Assembly: GCA_902526045.1 (NCBI GenBank)
Contig: CABZJI010000004.1
Coordinates: 1 to 64,000 of the forward strand
Reading direction: 5' to 3'
DNA length: 64,000 bases
Source of the DNA: an uncultured SAR86 cluster bacterium
GTDB taxonomy: Bacteria; Pseudomonadota; Gammaproteobacteria; Magnimaribacterales; AG-339-G14
The notes below the pieces were generated by a model. It was given only the letters and a program-made list of their open reading frames with translations, was not told the DNA's origin and did not search any database. Positions 11,764 through 21,254 of the stretch are shown here, piece after piece. Position 1 is the stretch's first letter. Each line of letters starts with the position of its first letter. The translations under genes and the position numbers were made by a program.

Positions 11764-12549
11764 ATGAATGCCGTAGACAAAAATACATGGACAAAGCTTC
11801 GATCTGAGGCTGAGGACTATATTAATTCCAATGAAGATTATAAAGACTTTTTGGAGTCTTTGGTTTTATCTAATGATGATTTTATTTCTTCTATTAGCCT
11901 AAAACTATCAAGAGACTTATCTCAGGCATGGTCTTTTTCTGAAAAAAAATTATTTCCAAGTATTTTGCAGGCTCTAAATACCAAAGATGTTTCAAAAGCT
12001 ATTGAAAAAGATCTAAATGCGGTTATTTCCAGAGATCCTGCAACAAACACCATTTTGGAAACATTTTTATTTTCCAAAGGATTCTCAGCTTTGCAGGCAT
12101 ACAGGGCTTCTAACTATCATTGGAAAAAAGAAACTCTTTTATCTTATTTTCTGCAAAGCAGAACTTCGCAAGTTTATGGCGTAGATATTCATCCTGCAGC
12201 TACTATTGGAGAAGGAATAATGCTTGATCATGCCACTGGAATAGTAATTGGAGAAACTTCAGTGATTGAGGATGATGTGTCTATATTCCAAGGGGTTACC
12301 CTTGGTGGAACAGGAAAAGAGATAGGGGATAGACATCCTAAAGTTAGGAGGGGAGTCTTAATTAGTTCAGGTGCTAAAATCTTAGGTAATGTTGAAATAG
12401 GCGAAGGAGCAAAAATAGCCGCTGGAAGCGTAGTTCTAGAAGATGTTCCTAAACACATGACTGTAGCTGGTGTTCCAGCAAAAGTAGTTGGTAAGACTCT
12501 GATAAAAACTCCGGGGACTGAAATTGATCATACAATTGAGGAAAATTAA
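11764..12549 (+). CDS. cysE: Serine O-acetyltransferase
   Basis: A 261-residue enzyme that acetylates L-serine with acetyl-CoA, the committed step of cysteine synthesis. The N-terminal half is the helical SATase domain (to about residue 135). The C-terminal half is a left-handed beta-helix of hexapeptide repeats such as 'IHPAATIGEG' and 'NVEIGEGAKIAAGSVVLEDVP'. Catalytic and substrate residues appear conserved: Asp91, Asp155-His156 in 'LDHATG', and His191 in 'DRHPKV'. The length suits a canonical gammaproteobacterial CysE. Its stop overlaps the tesB ATG by one base (TAATG), so the two are translationally coupled. Confidence 0.95.
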   Translation: MNAVDKNTWTKLRSEAEDYINSNEDYKDFLESLVLSNDDFISSISLKLSRDLSQAWSFSEKKLFPSILQALNTKDVSKAIEKDLNAVISRDPATNTILETFLFSKGFSALQAYRASNYHWKKETLLSYFLQSRTSQVYGVDIHPAATIGEGIMLDHATGIVIGETSVIEDDVSIFQGVTLGGTGKEIGDRHPKVRRGVLISSGAKILGNVEIGEGAKIAAGSVVLEDVPKHMTVAGVPAKVVGKTLIKTPGTEIDHTIEEN

Positions 12550-13436
12550 TGTCGTCACAAAAAAGTTTAGATGATTTAGTTCAGACGCTTAATCTAGAAA
12601 AATTAGAAGAGAATCTTTACCGAGGTGAATGTGAAAAAACTGCATGGGGCAGAGTCTTCGGTGGCCAAGTTTTAGGCCAAGCTTTGAGCGCAGCCTATAA
12701 CACCATTGAAGAGGAAAGATATGCTCATTCCTTTCATGCTTATTTTTTAAGGCCAGGAAGAATAGATATTCCTATCGTTTATCAAGTTGTAAGAATAAGG
12801 GATGGAGGGAGCTTTACAACGAGAACAGTCGATGCAATTCAAAACGGTGAGGCAATTTTTAATATGTCTGTATCTTTTCAAAAGGACGAGGGTGGCTTTG
12901 AACATCAATTCGACATGCCTGATGTTCCAGGACCTGAAGAATTAAAAAGTGAAAGGGAATTAAGAGAGTCTATGATGGATCAAATTCCTGAACAGTACAG
13001 AGATGGATTTTTGAGAGAGAAAGCTATCGAATTAAGAACAGTTGAGCAATTCAATCCGTTGAATAGTGAAAAAAAACCTCCTTACAAACATACTTGGATG
13101 AAGGCAAATGGAAATTTACCGGATGATATTCTTGTTCATCAAAACATACTGGCATATGCCTCAGATTTTGGATTGCTTAGCACAGCACAACTTCCGCATG
13201 GTATTGGTTGGGGTGGTATGAACAGAAAAGTAATGGCAGCGAGTATCGATCATGCTATGTGGTTTCATAGACCTTTTAGAGCAGACGAATGGTTGTTATA
13301 TGTTACAGACAGTCCTAGTGCAAGCAATGCAAAAGGTTTTAACAGAGGAAGCGTTTATACACAGGATGGAATATTGGTAGCTTCAGCTATTCAAGAAGGA
13401 TTGATGAGAAAGATAGATTCAGATTACTCTAAATAA
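12549..13436 (+). CDS. tesB: Acyl-CoA thioesterase II
   Basis: A 295-residue double-hotdog thioesterase that hydrolyses medium- and long-chain acyl-CoA to free fatty acid and CoA. The first hotdog contains 'FGGQVLGQALSAA' and 'HAYFLRPG'; the second contains 'SIDHAMWFHRPFRADEWLLY' type sequence near the C-terminus, which carries the conserved catalytic Asp. The length equals that of E. coli TesB within ten residues. It is coupled to cysE upstream without an obvious pathway link. The 3' end overlaps gltD by 8 bp in convergent orientation. Confidence 0.94.
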   Translation: MSSQKSLDDLVQTLNLEKLEENLYRGECEKTAWGRVFGGQVLGQALSAAYNTIEEERYAHSFHAYFLRPGRIDIPIVYQVVRIRDGGSFTTRTVDAIQNGEAIFNMSVSFQKDEGGFEHQFDMPDVPGPEELKSERELRESMMDQIPEQYRDGFLREKAIELRTVEQFNPLNSEKKPPYKHTWMKANGNLPDDILVHQNILAYASDFGLLSTAQLPHGIGWGGMNRKVMAASIDHAMWFHRPFRADEWLLYVTDSPSASNAKGFNRGSVYTQDGILVASAIQEGLMRKIDSDYSK

Positions 13437-14874
13437 GAGTAGTAGAGCCCATTAATTCTTTATCTATTTCTCTCGCTGCGGCTCTTCCTTCATTTATAGC
13501 CCAAACAACAAGTGATTGACCTCTTCTGCAATCCCCAGCGGCAAAAACTTTTGGATGTGAGGTTTTATGGATATTATGAACTGCCTTAAAATTTGATCTT
13601 TCATCAAGATCAATATTTGCTTCCTGGTTAATATAGTTTTCTGGTCCCAGAAAACCCATAGCTAAAAGAATAAGGTCTGCTTTCCAAGTTTTTTCTGTGC
13701 CTTTTATTTCTTTAAAAGCTGAATCAACCATTACTGTTTTAATTCCTGTAAGTTTTCCAGACTCATCTCTTAAAAATTCCTTTCCGGAGATTGAATACTC
13801 TCTAGGATCTTTTCCTAATATCTCGATTGATTCTTCATGGCCATAATCAACCTTATGTATTCTAGGAAAAAGGGGCCAAGGATTGTTATCTGCTCTATCC
13901 TTTGGTAACTCTGACATTATTTCAAAATTAATAAGGCTTTTGCATTTATGCCTTAATGAGGTACCAAGACAATCGTTTCCAGTATCTCCTCCACCAATAA
14001 CGATAACATTTTTATCTTTAGCAGAAATGAATCTTTTATTCTTGAGCTTGCTATCCAGAAGGCTCTTTGTATTTTTACCTAGAAATTCCATAGCGAAGTG
14101 AACACCATCTCCTTCTCTTCCAGGGATGGAAAGATCTCTGGGTTTTGTTGCTCCAGTAGTTAGAAGGACAGAATCATTATCATTGATAAGATCTTCAAGT
14201 GATAGAGAATTTAGTGCACCAATATCAGTATTTGTATGGAAAACTATTCCTTCTTTTTCCATAATTTCAATTCTCATATCCAAAATTGATTTATCAAGTT
14301 TCATGTTAGGAATTCCATACATCATTAATCCGCCAATTCGATCGGATCTTTCATAAACATCAACATTGTGACCGACGCTATTTAATTGTTGAGCAGCTGA
14401 AAGGCCAGCAGGACCTGATCCAACTATGGCTATTTTTCTATTAGTTCTGATCTCTGGAACTCTGGGTTTTAACCACCCAGATTTTATTCCTTTATCAGCG
14501 ATAGCAAATTCTAGATTTTTAATTGCCACAGGGGTTTCGGTTATACCTAAAACACAAGCTCCTTCACAGACTGCTGGGCATACTCTTCCAGTAACTTCTG
14601 GAAAATTATTTGTTTTGAAAAGTCTATCAAATGCATCCTCCCATTGTTCGTTGTAAACCAAATCGTTCCACTCAGGGATTAAATTATAAACAGGGCAGCC
14701 TTCACCGGACTGACAAAAAGGCACTCCGCAATTCATACACCTAGCTGCTTGAGTATTCAAAAGCTTTTCATCATGATCTGTGTATATTTCTTTAAAGTCC
14801 AAAACTCTAGACTTCGCTGGCCTATATGGCTCAACCTCTCTAGAAAATTCTTTAAAGCCAGTTACTTTTCCCAT
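13429..14874 (-). CDS. gltD: Glutamate synthase small (beta) subunit
   Basis: A 481-residue flavoprotein that takes electrons from NADPH and passes them to GltB for glutamate formation from glutamine and 2-oxoglutarate. The N-terminal [4Fe-4S] cysteines are visible: C46, C49, C54 and C60, then 'CPAVCEGAC'. The FAD-binding Rossmann motif is 'IVGSGPAGLSAAQQL', the NADPH-binding one 'VIGGGDTGNDCLG'. The C-terminal 'VFAAGDCRRGQSLVVWAINEG' is the second FAD signature. It begins 1 bp after the gltB stop, so both subunits are made from one transcript and fall under the gltB leader RNA. Confidence 0.96.
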   Translation of the reverse strand: MGKVTGFKEFSREVEPYRPAKSRVLDFKEIYTDHDEKLLNTQAARCMNCGVPFCQSGEGCPVYNLIPEWNDLVYNEQWEDAFDRLFKTNNFPEVTGRVCPAVCEGACVLGITETPVAIKNLEFAIADKGIKSGWLKPRVPEIRTNRKIAIVGSGPAGLSAAQQLNSVGHNVDVYERSDRIGGLMMYGIPNMKLDKSILDMRIEIMEKEGIVFHTNTDIGALNSLSLEDLINDNDSVLLTTGATKPRDLSIPGREGDGVHFAMEFLGKNTKSLLDSKLKNKRFISAKDKNVIVIGGGDTGNDCLGTSLRHKCKSLINFEIMSELPKDRADNNPWPLFPRIHKVDYGHEESIEILGKDPREYSISGKEFLRDESGKLTGIKTVMVDSAFKEIKGTEKTWKADLILLAMGFLGPENYINQEANIDLDERSNFKAVHNIHKTSHPKVFAAGDCRRGQSLVVWAINEGRAAAREIDKELMGSTTLI

Positions 14875-14875
14875 T

Positions 14876-17800
14876 TCAACTCACTTTTAATTTTTTTTCT
14901 TTCATTTCTAACATAACTCTTTTGTAGTCAGTTGGCATTACTTTGATAAAGCTATCTACTGCACTATTCCAATTATTGAGGATTTTAGTAGCTACTGATG
15001 AATCAGTATATTTCTTATGATTTTTAATTAATTGCTTAAGCTCTTTTAAATCTTCTTTATTCTCTAAATTTTCAAGCTCAAATGTGCTGGTGTTACATTT
15101 TTTCTTGAATAGTTTTTTTGGATCATAAACATATGCAACCCCTCCACTCATGCCAGCGCCAAAATTTCTTCCAGTTTCCCCAAGAATTACAGCTATTCCT
15201 CCGGTCATATATTCACAGCCATGATCCCCGATGCCCTCAACTACCACTTTTGCTCCACTATTTCTTACACAAAATCTCTCTGCTGCAATTCCTCTAAAGT
15301 ATGCCTCACCTCCAGTGGCTCCGTATAGGGCTACATTTCCAAGAATAATATTTTCTTCAGCTAAAAAATTAGATTTTTTATCAGGATAGATTATGATTTT
15401 GCCACCCGAGAGACCTTTACCAACATAGTCATTGGCATCTCCCTCCAGCTCTAAAGTCATACCTTTGCAACTCCATGCTCCAAGACTTTGTCCAGCTGAC
15501 CCTTTTAATTTCAAATAAATAGAATCCTCAGGTAAACCATTACTTTCCCAAACTTTTGATATTTCGTTAGAGAGAATCGTTCCGAAAACCCTATCCGTAT
15601 TTCCAATTTCTTGTTCTATTTTTATCTTCTTTCTATTTCTTATGTTTGGTTTGATTTTTCTTAGCAGTTTTAGATCTAAAGATTCTTCAAGATTATGATT
15701 TTGATCTTGTGTCTTATATACATCAGTATTTTTGAAAATTCTTTCAGCAGGAGTTAAGAGATTTGATAAATCTATTCCATCTTTCTTCCAATGGTTGATG
15801 GCAGAGTCCAACTCAAGCAAATCAACTCTGCCAATCATTTCATTCAGAGTCTTTATTCCTAACTTAGCCATTATCATCCTTAATTCTTTTGCGACCATAA
15901 ATAGGTAATTTACGACATTTTCAGGGTTGCCTTTGAACTTCTCTCTAAGCTCCTTATCTTGTGTAGCTATCCCAACAGGACAGGTATTTAGGTGACACTT
16001 TCTCATCATGATACAACCCAAAGTAACTAAAGGCGCTGTTGAGAAGCCAAACTCTTCAGCTCCAAGAATCGCAGCTATTGCAACATCTCTTCCTGTTTTT
16101 AATTGACCATCTGTTTGGAGAACTACTCTTGATCTAAGATTATTCATGACTAGAGTCTGATGTGTCTCGGCAATACCAAGCTCCCAAGGAAGCCCTGCAT
16201 GTTTGATGGAAGTTAAAGGAGATGCTCCTGTTCCCCCATCGTGACCTGCTATAACTAGATGATCAGTTTTAGCTTTAACGACACCAGCTGCAATTGTGCC
16301 AACTCCTATTTCAGAGACCAATTTCACGCTTATCCTAGCTCTCCTATTTGCATTCTTTAGATCATGGATAAGTTGAGCTATGTCTTCAATGGAATAAATA
16401 TCATGATGTGGAGGAGGACTTATTAAGCCTACACCAGGGGTAGAATGCCTTATTCTTGCAATATATTGATCAACTTTCTTGCCAGGTAACTCACCGCCTT
16501 CTCCAGGTTTTGCCCCTTGAGCAATTTTTATTTGTAGCTCGTCAGAATTAGTCAAATACCACATCGTTACCCCAAATCTTCCTGAAGCAACTTGCTTTAT
16601 TGCAGATCTTTTGGATCCTCCATCTTTTAAGGGTTTAAACCTTATTGGATCCTCACCTCCCTCACCAGTATTAGATTTACCTCCAAGCTTATTCATAGCC
16701 AAAGCAAGCGACTCATGAGCTTCAGTTGAAATTGATCCCAAAGACATGGCTCCTGTAGCGAATCTTTTTACTATTTCTTTTTCCGATTCAACATGATCGA
16801 GAGGTATACCTTTTTTTGGATATTTGAACCTCATCAAACCTCTGAGAGTACTATTTTTTGTAGTTTGTTCATTGGCATGGTTAGAAAATTCCCAATATTT
16901 ACCTTCATCGTTAGTCTGAGAAGCCAATTGCAAAGAAGAAATGGATTTAGGATCCCACATGTGAGAATCTCCTCCGTTACGCCAATGAAAATCTCCAGGA
17001 TTTGGAAGAACTGAAACTTTATTTTGATCGTATTCTGGGAAACCTATTGAGTGTCTTCTTTCTACTTCCTCTGCCAGTACATCAAAATTAACTCCTTGTA
17101 CCCTGCTGGTAGTTCCAGGGAAACAAAGTTTTATTATTTCTTCTGCCAATCCAACAGCTTCAAATATTTGAGCACCTTTATAAGATTGAAGAGTAGATAT
17201 TCCCATCTTAGCCATAACTTTTAGTATGCCTTTTGCAACACCCTTTTTGTATGCATTAACAAGATCGGAGGAACTTTTCAGATTTTCATCTTGCAGGATC
17301 CCATCATCTAGAGATTTCTCTAATACATCAAATGCCAAGTAAGGATTAATGGCATCTGCACCATAACCTATAAGAAGGCAGTGGTGATGAACTTCTCGTG
17401 CTTCTCCTGATTCAACTACTAATCCCAGTTGAGTTCTCTTCTCTTTCTTGACTAAATGATGATGAATAGATGAGCAAGCAAGTAATGAACTAATAGCAAT
17501 CCTATCTTTTGATAATTCACGATCGGATAAGAGCACAAATGAATAGCCTTGCTTTATTGCTTCTTCTGAATCTGTACAAATTCTCTTCAGAGCTTTCTTT
17601 AAGCCTTTTGATTCGCTCCCTCTCTCGTAAGTGATATCGATAGTTTTAGTTTTCCATCCAAAATTCCTTAAATTTTTTATACTTTCGAGCTCTTGATTCG
17701 AAAGAATTGGATGTTTTAATCTTAATCGATGAGCATTCTTTTCATGGGAATCTAGTAAATTACTTTCAGGTCCAATCAAGCATTCAAGCGACATAATCAC

Positions 17801-19435
17801 TTCTTCCCTAATTGAATCAATGGGAGGATTAGTAATTTGAGCAAAGAGTTGTTTGAAGTAGTCGTAAATCATTCTAGGCTTGTCAGATAAACAGGCTAAG
17901 GCAGCATCATTTCCCATTGAGCCAAGAGGATCTCTTAGCTCAGTTACAATCGGAAGGAGCATGAATTCTAATGTTTCTGTTGTGTAACCAAAGGACTGCA
18001 TTCGAGAGATCAGGTCATCCTTAGAAGATTTGACTTTATATTTTTTAAGATCTTGCAAGTCTATGATTTGATTTTTGATCCAATCGCGATAAGGATGCTT
18101 TCTTGAAATGTTTTTTTTGATTTCATCATCGGGAATCATTCTTCCCTCCTCAAAGTCAATTAGAAACATTTTTCCTGGTTGCAGCCTACCTTTTGAAAGA
18201 ACCTTTGATTGATCAACTGGAAGGACTCCTACCTCTGATGCCATTATGACTTTGTCATCATCCGTGACATAAAATCTGCTTGGCCTGAGTCCATTTCTAT
18301 CTAAGACTGCTCCAACGTAATTACCATCAGTAAACACAATTGAAGCAGGTCCATCCCATGGCTCCATGAATGATGATGAGTATTCATAAAAGGCCTTTTT
18401 TGCTGAGCTCATTTCATTATCGTTCTGCCACGCTTCAGGAATCATCATCATTACTGCTTCTGAAAGTTCTCTTCCGGACATAATTAAAAGCTCCAGAACA
18501 TTGTCAAAAGATCCAGAATCTGAACAGTCTGGTTCTGCTATAGGAAATAATTTGGATATTTTTGAACCAAAGTATTCACTTCTTGCAAGACCTTGCCTTG
18601 AATACATTTGATTCATATTTCCCTTAAGTGTATTAATTTCACCGTTATGGCACATATACCTATTTGGCTGAGCTCTATCCCAAGAAGGAAATGTATTGGT
18701 ACTGAATCTTGAATGAACCATTGCAAGGTGAGTTTCAAACTTTTTATGTTCTAAATCTGGATAAAAAGGGAAAAGTTGTGCAGGAGTCAACATACCTTTG
18801 TAGGCAATTAGTCTTGAAGACAAAGTACATGCATAAAACATAAATGATTGTTTTAAATTTTCCTCATATCTCAAACGCTTAGTAAAAATTTTTCTGATCA
18901 AGTAAAGTTTTCTCTCAAACGCATCCTGATCAAGCTTCGATGCTCTTTGGATAAAAATTTGTTGAATTTCAGGTTGGCAGTCTAAAGCAGCTGGACCAAC
19001 GTTTGCCTTTTTAGCATTAACAGGTACTTTTCTCCATCCTAAAAATTTTTGACCCTCTGATTTTATTGTTTCTTCGACTACTTTTTTACAATATGATCTT
19101 TCCTTACTGTCTTGAGGAAGGAAAATATTCCCAGTAGCGTAGCTCCCAAAAGCAGGAAGATTTATTTTGATTATTTTTGCTTGTTCCTGGAAAAAAGAAT
19201 CTGGTAGAGCCATAAGAATCCCAGCTCCATCACCAGTGTTTTCCTCAAACCCACATCCGCCTCTATGGTCCATTCTAGAGTTAATTAAATAGGCATCATC
19301 CATGATCTCTCTAGAGGGGATGCCTTTAATATTGGCAACTAAGCCAACTCCACAAGAGTCTTTCTCACTGTTTGGATCGTAAAGTCCAATTTTTTTAGGA
19401 CGTTCTAGTAATTTATTTTCTTTATCTTCTACCAT
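14876..19435 (-). CDS. gltB: Glutamate synthase large (alpha) subunit
   Basis: A 1519-residue subunit, full length for the family. Cys28 in 'DSCGVGL' is the class II glutamine amidotransferase nucleophile, so a 27-residue propeptide is predicted to be removed. The FMN-binding synthase domain contains 'GGEGGEDPIRFKPL' and 'AGHDGGTGASP'. The [3Fe-4S] cluster motif C-x5-C-x4-C is seen in 'LGCIMMRKCHLNTCPVG'. The C-terminal GXGXG domain is present ('GLSGGKIIIYP', 'GMSGGVAYVYDP'). It releases ammonia from glutamine and adds it to 2-oxoglutarate. The leader carries a glutamine-riboswitch-like structure just upstream, which links expression to the enzyme's own substrate. Confidence 0.97.
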   Translation of the reverse strand: MVEDKENKLLERPKKIGLYDPNSEKDSCGVGLVANIKGIPSREIMDDAYLINSRMDHRGGCGFEENTGDGAGILMALPDSFFQEQAKIIKINLPAFGSYATGNIFLPQDSKERSYCKKVVEETIKSEGQKFLGWRKVPVNAKKANVGPAALDCQPEIQQIFIQRASKLDQDAFERKLYLIRKIFTKRLRYEENLKQSFMFYACTLSSRLIAYKGMLTPAQLFPFYPDLEHKKFETHLAMVHSRFSTNTFPSWDRAQPNRYMCHNGEINTLKGNMNQMYSRQGLARSEYFGSKISKLFPIAEPDCSDSGSFDNVLELLIMSGRELSEAVMMMIPEAWQNDNEMSSAKKAFYEYSSSFMEPWDGPASIVFTDGNYVGAVLDRNGLRPSRFYVTDDDKVIMASEVGVLPVDQSKVLSKGRLQPGKMFLIDFEEGRMIPDDEIKKNISRKHPYRDWIKNQIIDLQDLKKYKVKSSKDDLISRMQSFGYTTETLEFMLLPIVTELRDPLGSMGNDAALACLSDKPRMIYDYFKQLFAQITNPPIDSIREEVIMSLECLIGPESNLLDSHEKNAHRLRLKHPILSNQELESIKNLRNFGWKTKTIDITYERGSESKGLKKALKRICTDSEEAIKQGYSFVLLSDRELSKDRIAISSLLACSSIHHHLVKKEKRTQLGLVVESGEAREVHHHCLLIGYGADAINPYLAFDVLEKSLDDGILQDENLKSSSDLVNAYKKGVAKGILKVMAKMGISTLQSYKGAQIFEAVGLAEEIIKLCFPGTTSRVQGVNFDVLAEEVERRHSIGFPEYDQNKVSVLPNPGDFHWRNGGDSHMWDPKSISSLQLASQTNDEGKYWEFSNHANEQTTKNSTLRGLMRFKYPKKGIPLDHVESEKEIVKRFATGAMSLGSISTEAHESLALAMNKLGGKSNTGEGGEDPIRFKPLKDGGSKRSAIKQVASGRFGVTMWYLTNSDELQIKIAQGAKPGEGGELPGKKVDQYIARIRHSTPGVGLISPPPHHDIYSIEDIAQLIHDLKNANRRARISVKLVSEIGVGTIAAGVVKAKTDHLVIAGHDGGTGASPLTSIKHAGLPWELGIAETHQTLVMNNLRSRVVLQTDGQLKTGRDVAIAAILGAEEFGFSTAPLVTLGCIMMRKCHLNTCPVGIATQDKELREKFKGNPENVVNYLFMVAKELRMIMAKLGIKTLNEMIGRVDLLELDSAINHWKKDGIDLSNLLTPAERIFKNTDVYKTQDQNHNLEESLDLKLLRKIKPNIRNRKKIKIEQEIGNTDRVFGTILSNEISKVWESNGLPEDSIYLKLKGSAGQSLGAWSCKGMTLELEGDANDYVGKGLSGGKIIIYPDKKSNFLAEENIILGNVALYGATGGEAYFRGIAAERFCVRNSGAKVVVEGIGDHGCEYMTGGIAVILGETGRNFGAGMSGGVAYVYDPKKLFKKKCNTSTFELENLENKEDLKELKQLIKNHKKYTDSSVATKILNNWNSAVDSFIKVMPTDYKRVMLEMKEKKLKVS

Positions 19436-19446
19436 CGATAATATTC

Positions 19447-19468
19447 CATCCTTCCTATTAGAAAGATG
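19447..19468 (-). promoter_or_regulatory. Ribosome-site-sequestering hairpin in the gltB leader
   Basis: Directly after the riboswitch aptamer, CATCTTTC (19468-19461) pairs with GAAGGATG (19454-19447) to form an 8-bp stem, with one G-U pair, closed by a 6-nt loop. The 3' arm holds the purine-rich gltB ribosome-binding region (GGAAGGATGG). The first C of the stem is also the last base of the conserved aptamer AACGC, so the two folds could compete. This is the layout of a translation-controlling expression platform. Confidence 0.65.
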
Positions 19469-19522
19469 CGTTCCTTCGGTTTTATTTTTTACCTACTTCC
19501 GTCCTTTAAATAAGGATGAACG
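19468..19522 (-). promoter_or_regulatory. Glutamine riboswitch aptamer (glnA RNA class) of gltBD
   Basis: On the minus strand CGTTC (19522-19518) pairs with GAACG (19473-19469) to form P1. P2 is TCCTT/AAGGA around a 5-nt loop (19516-19502). After it comes the invariant 'CGGAAGTAGG', then P3 GGT...ACC with a 10-nt A-rich loop, then 'CCGAAGGAACGC'. Both the conserved blocks and the three-way-junction layout match my recollection of the glnA RNA consensus, which binds L-glutamine and is best known from cyanobacteria and marine metagenomes. It sits 33-87 nt upstream of the gltB ATG, as expected for a cis-regulator of glutamate synthase. Confidence 0.88.
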
Positions 19523-19525
19523 ATT

Positions 19526-19543
19526 GATCTTAAGCCCAAGATC
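19526..19543 (-). promoter_or_regulatory. Perfect inverted repeat at the 5' side of the riboswitch
   Basis: GATCTT (19543-19538) and AAGATC (19531-19526) on the minus strand pair around a 6-nt loop, four bases before the aptamer P1 stem. It may be a 5' stabilising hairpin of the leader RNA or a DNA-binding site. It has no T-run, so it is not a terminator. Confidence 0.4.
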
Positions 19544-19575
19544 GCAAGGAAGAATAATGATTTCTTATAAGTTTA

Positions 19576-19605
19576 TTTATACCAAAATATCATAAAAAAG
19601 ACCAA
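19576..19605 (-). promoter_or_regulatory. Candidate sigma70 promoter of gltBD
   Basis: On the minus strand TTGGTC (19605-19600), an 18-bp spacer and TATAAA (19581-19576). Transcription from about 19569 would give a leader of about 134 nt that contains the whole riboswitch and hairpin. The placement in the only sizeable gap between aroB and gltB supports it. Confidence 0.5.
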
Positions 19606-19636
19606 TTTTTATTCTGTAATATAAAAATTATATTTT

Positions 19637-20725
19637 TTATATTTTTATGCTATTTAGAATTTTATCATCAGGAACATTTTCAACAATTTCAACTTTTCCT
19701 AGACCATTTAATATGATGAACCTTAAGTTGTTATTTTTGTTCTTTTTATCCATCTCCATTGCTTTTAAAATTTTTTGAGGTTCACAATTAGAAGGTAATT
19801 TTGTTGGGAGTTTATATTTTTTTATGACACATTTAACTCTATTAAATTCCTTAACTGTCAATTTTTTAAGTAAAAAAGATAATTTTGCTGCACATAGCAT
19901 ACCAACCCCTACAGCCTCTCCATGATTTAATCCTTTAAAAGATTGGACGCTCTCAATTGCATGAGCATAAGTATGTCCAAAGTTTAGGTGCGCTCTAATC
20001 GATTTCTCTTCTTCATCTTGCTCCACAATTTTTGCTTTTATTTTTGAAGATATCTTGATGAGGTCTGCCAAATCAATATAGTCTGTTCTTTTTCCTAACT
20101 TTCGTCCAAATCTCTCTAATTTTGATAAAAGTCTCATATCGTCAATAAGTGCATGCTTAATTATTTCTGAATATCCAGCAGCCATGTGCCTTTTACTGAG
20201 TGATTTTAGAAAATATGTATCAATCAACACAGCTTTAGGCTGCTTAAATGCACCAATCATATTTTTAAAATTTTTACTGTTAACCCCTGTCTTGCCTCCT
20301 ATAGAAGCATCCACCTGAGCCAGAAGAGTGGTAGGAATGTGCATTACCTCTACTCCACGAAGATATATCGAGGCTACAAAGCCCGAGAGATCCGTTGTGA
20401 TACCGCCGCCAAAAGAAACAATCAACGAATTTCTAGAAAATTTCAAATCTATTAATTTTTCTATAATTTTTTGAGAGGTCTCAATAGATTTATTTTTTTC
20501 ATTTGCAGTAAATTTTAATGATTCAAATTTACTCGGTTTTGATTTCCGTATGAAGCTCTTTATTTTTCTGATTGATGAATCAGGCAGCTTTGAGTCAAAA
20601 ATAAGAAAAATTTCTTTTGAATTGGATATCTTTTTTAGGGAAAAGCTATTAACAAAATTATCACCAAAATAAATGGAGTAATTTGAACTAGGAGAACTTA
20701 CTTTTAATTGTTTAATTGTTTTCAT
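19637..20725 (-). CDS. aroB: 3-dehydroquinate synthase
   Basis: A 362-residue NAD- and metal-dependent enzyme that cyclises DAHP to 3-dehydroquinate, step two of the shikimate pathway. It shows the NAD-binding 'SFGGGITTDLSGFVASIYLRG' type core, 'TTLLAQVDASIGGKTG', and the metal ligands in 'YSEIIKHALI' and 'LNFGHTYAHAIE' and 'LNHGEAVGVGM'. Length is normal. The start overlaps the aroK stop by 14 bp, the usual aroK-aroB coupling. In related bacteria damX and sometimes hemE separate aroB from gltB; here only the gltB leader lies between. Confidence 0.96.
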   Translation of the reverse strand: MKTIKQLKVSSPSSNYSIYFGDNFVNSFSLKKISNSKEIFLIFDSKLPDSSIRKIKSFIRKSKPSKFESLKFTANEKNKSIETSQKIIEKLIDLKFSRNSLIVSFGGGITTDLSGFVASIYLRGVEVMHIPTTLLAQVDASIGGKTGVNSKNFKNMIGAFKQPKAVLIDTYFLKSLSKRHMAAGYSEIIKHALIDDMRLLSKLERFGRKLGKRTDYIDLADLIKISSKIKAKIVEQDEEEKSIRAHLNFGHTYAHAIESVQSFKGLNHGEAVGVGMLCAAKLSFLLKKLTVKEFNRVKCVIKKYKLPTKLPSNCEPQKILKAMEMDKKNKNNNLRFIILNGLGKVEIVENVPDDKILNSIKI

Positions 20726-21218
20726 TTAGTTCTTCAATAATTTTTAAAAGAATATCTTTGCTTTTATATTTATCAACGTTAATTTCAAAATTTGAAACTT
20801 CTTTGTATAACTGTAACCTTTGATCGTAAAGTTCCTTAAGTTTTTTCAACCTATCTACATTTTTTAAAAGAGGTCTTTTGTCCGATCTTGATGTTCTTTT
20901 GCGTTGTCTTTCAACTGAGGCATTCAAGAAAATAACTTTATTTTCTTTTAATTTTTCACGATTTTCTTTATCTATAACAATACCTCCGCCGGTTGCAATA
21001 ACCATGTTTAAGCTATTTGGAATATTAATCAAAATCTCTTTCTCTTTTTCTCTGAAATAGCTTTCTCCACTATCTTCAAAAATCTCATTAATGGTTTTAC
21101 TTTCCTTCTTTTCAATTTCTTTGTCTGTATCTTTGAACTTTTTATCTAAACTTTTGGCGAGTTTCTTGCCCAAGCTTGATTTTCCAGAACCCATTGGGCC
21201 AACAAGAAAGATGTTCAT
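20712..21218 (-). CDS. aroK: Shikimate kinase
   Basis: A 168-residue P-loop kinase that phosphorylates shikimate. Walker A is GPMGSGKS at residues 7-14. The shikimate-binding 'DTDKEIE' follows, then 'ESYFREKEKEIL' and 'ATGGGIV', and the lid region 'RTSRSDKRPLL'. All are in standard order. It is the first gene of the aroK-aroB pair and diverges from mrcA with 36 bp between start codons. The type IV pilus operon pilMNOPQ, usually located at this place in gammaproteobacteria, is absent. Confidence 0.95.
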   Translation of the reverse strand: MNIFLVGPMGSGKSSLGKKLAKSLDKKFKDTDKEIEKKESKTINEIFEDSGESYFREKEKEILINIPNSLNMVIATGGGIVIDKENREKLKENKVIFLNASVERQRKRTSRSDKRPLLKNVDRLKKLKELYDQRLQLYKEVSNFEINVDKYKSKDILLKIIEELNENN

Positions 21219-21254
21219 CTACTCATTATATCTATTAGAATTATCTTTTAGAAA

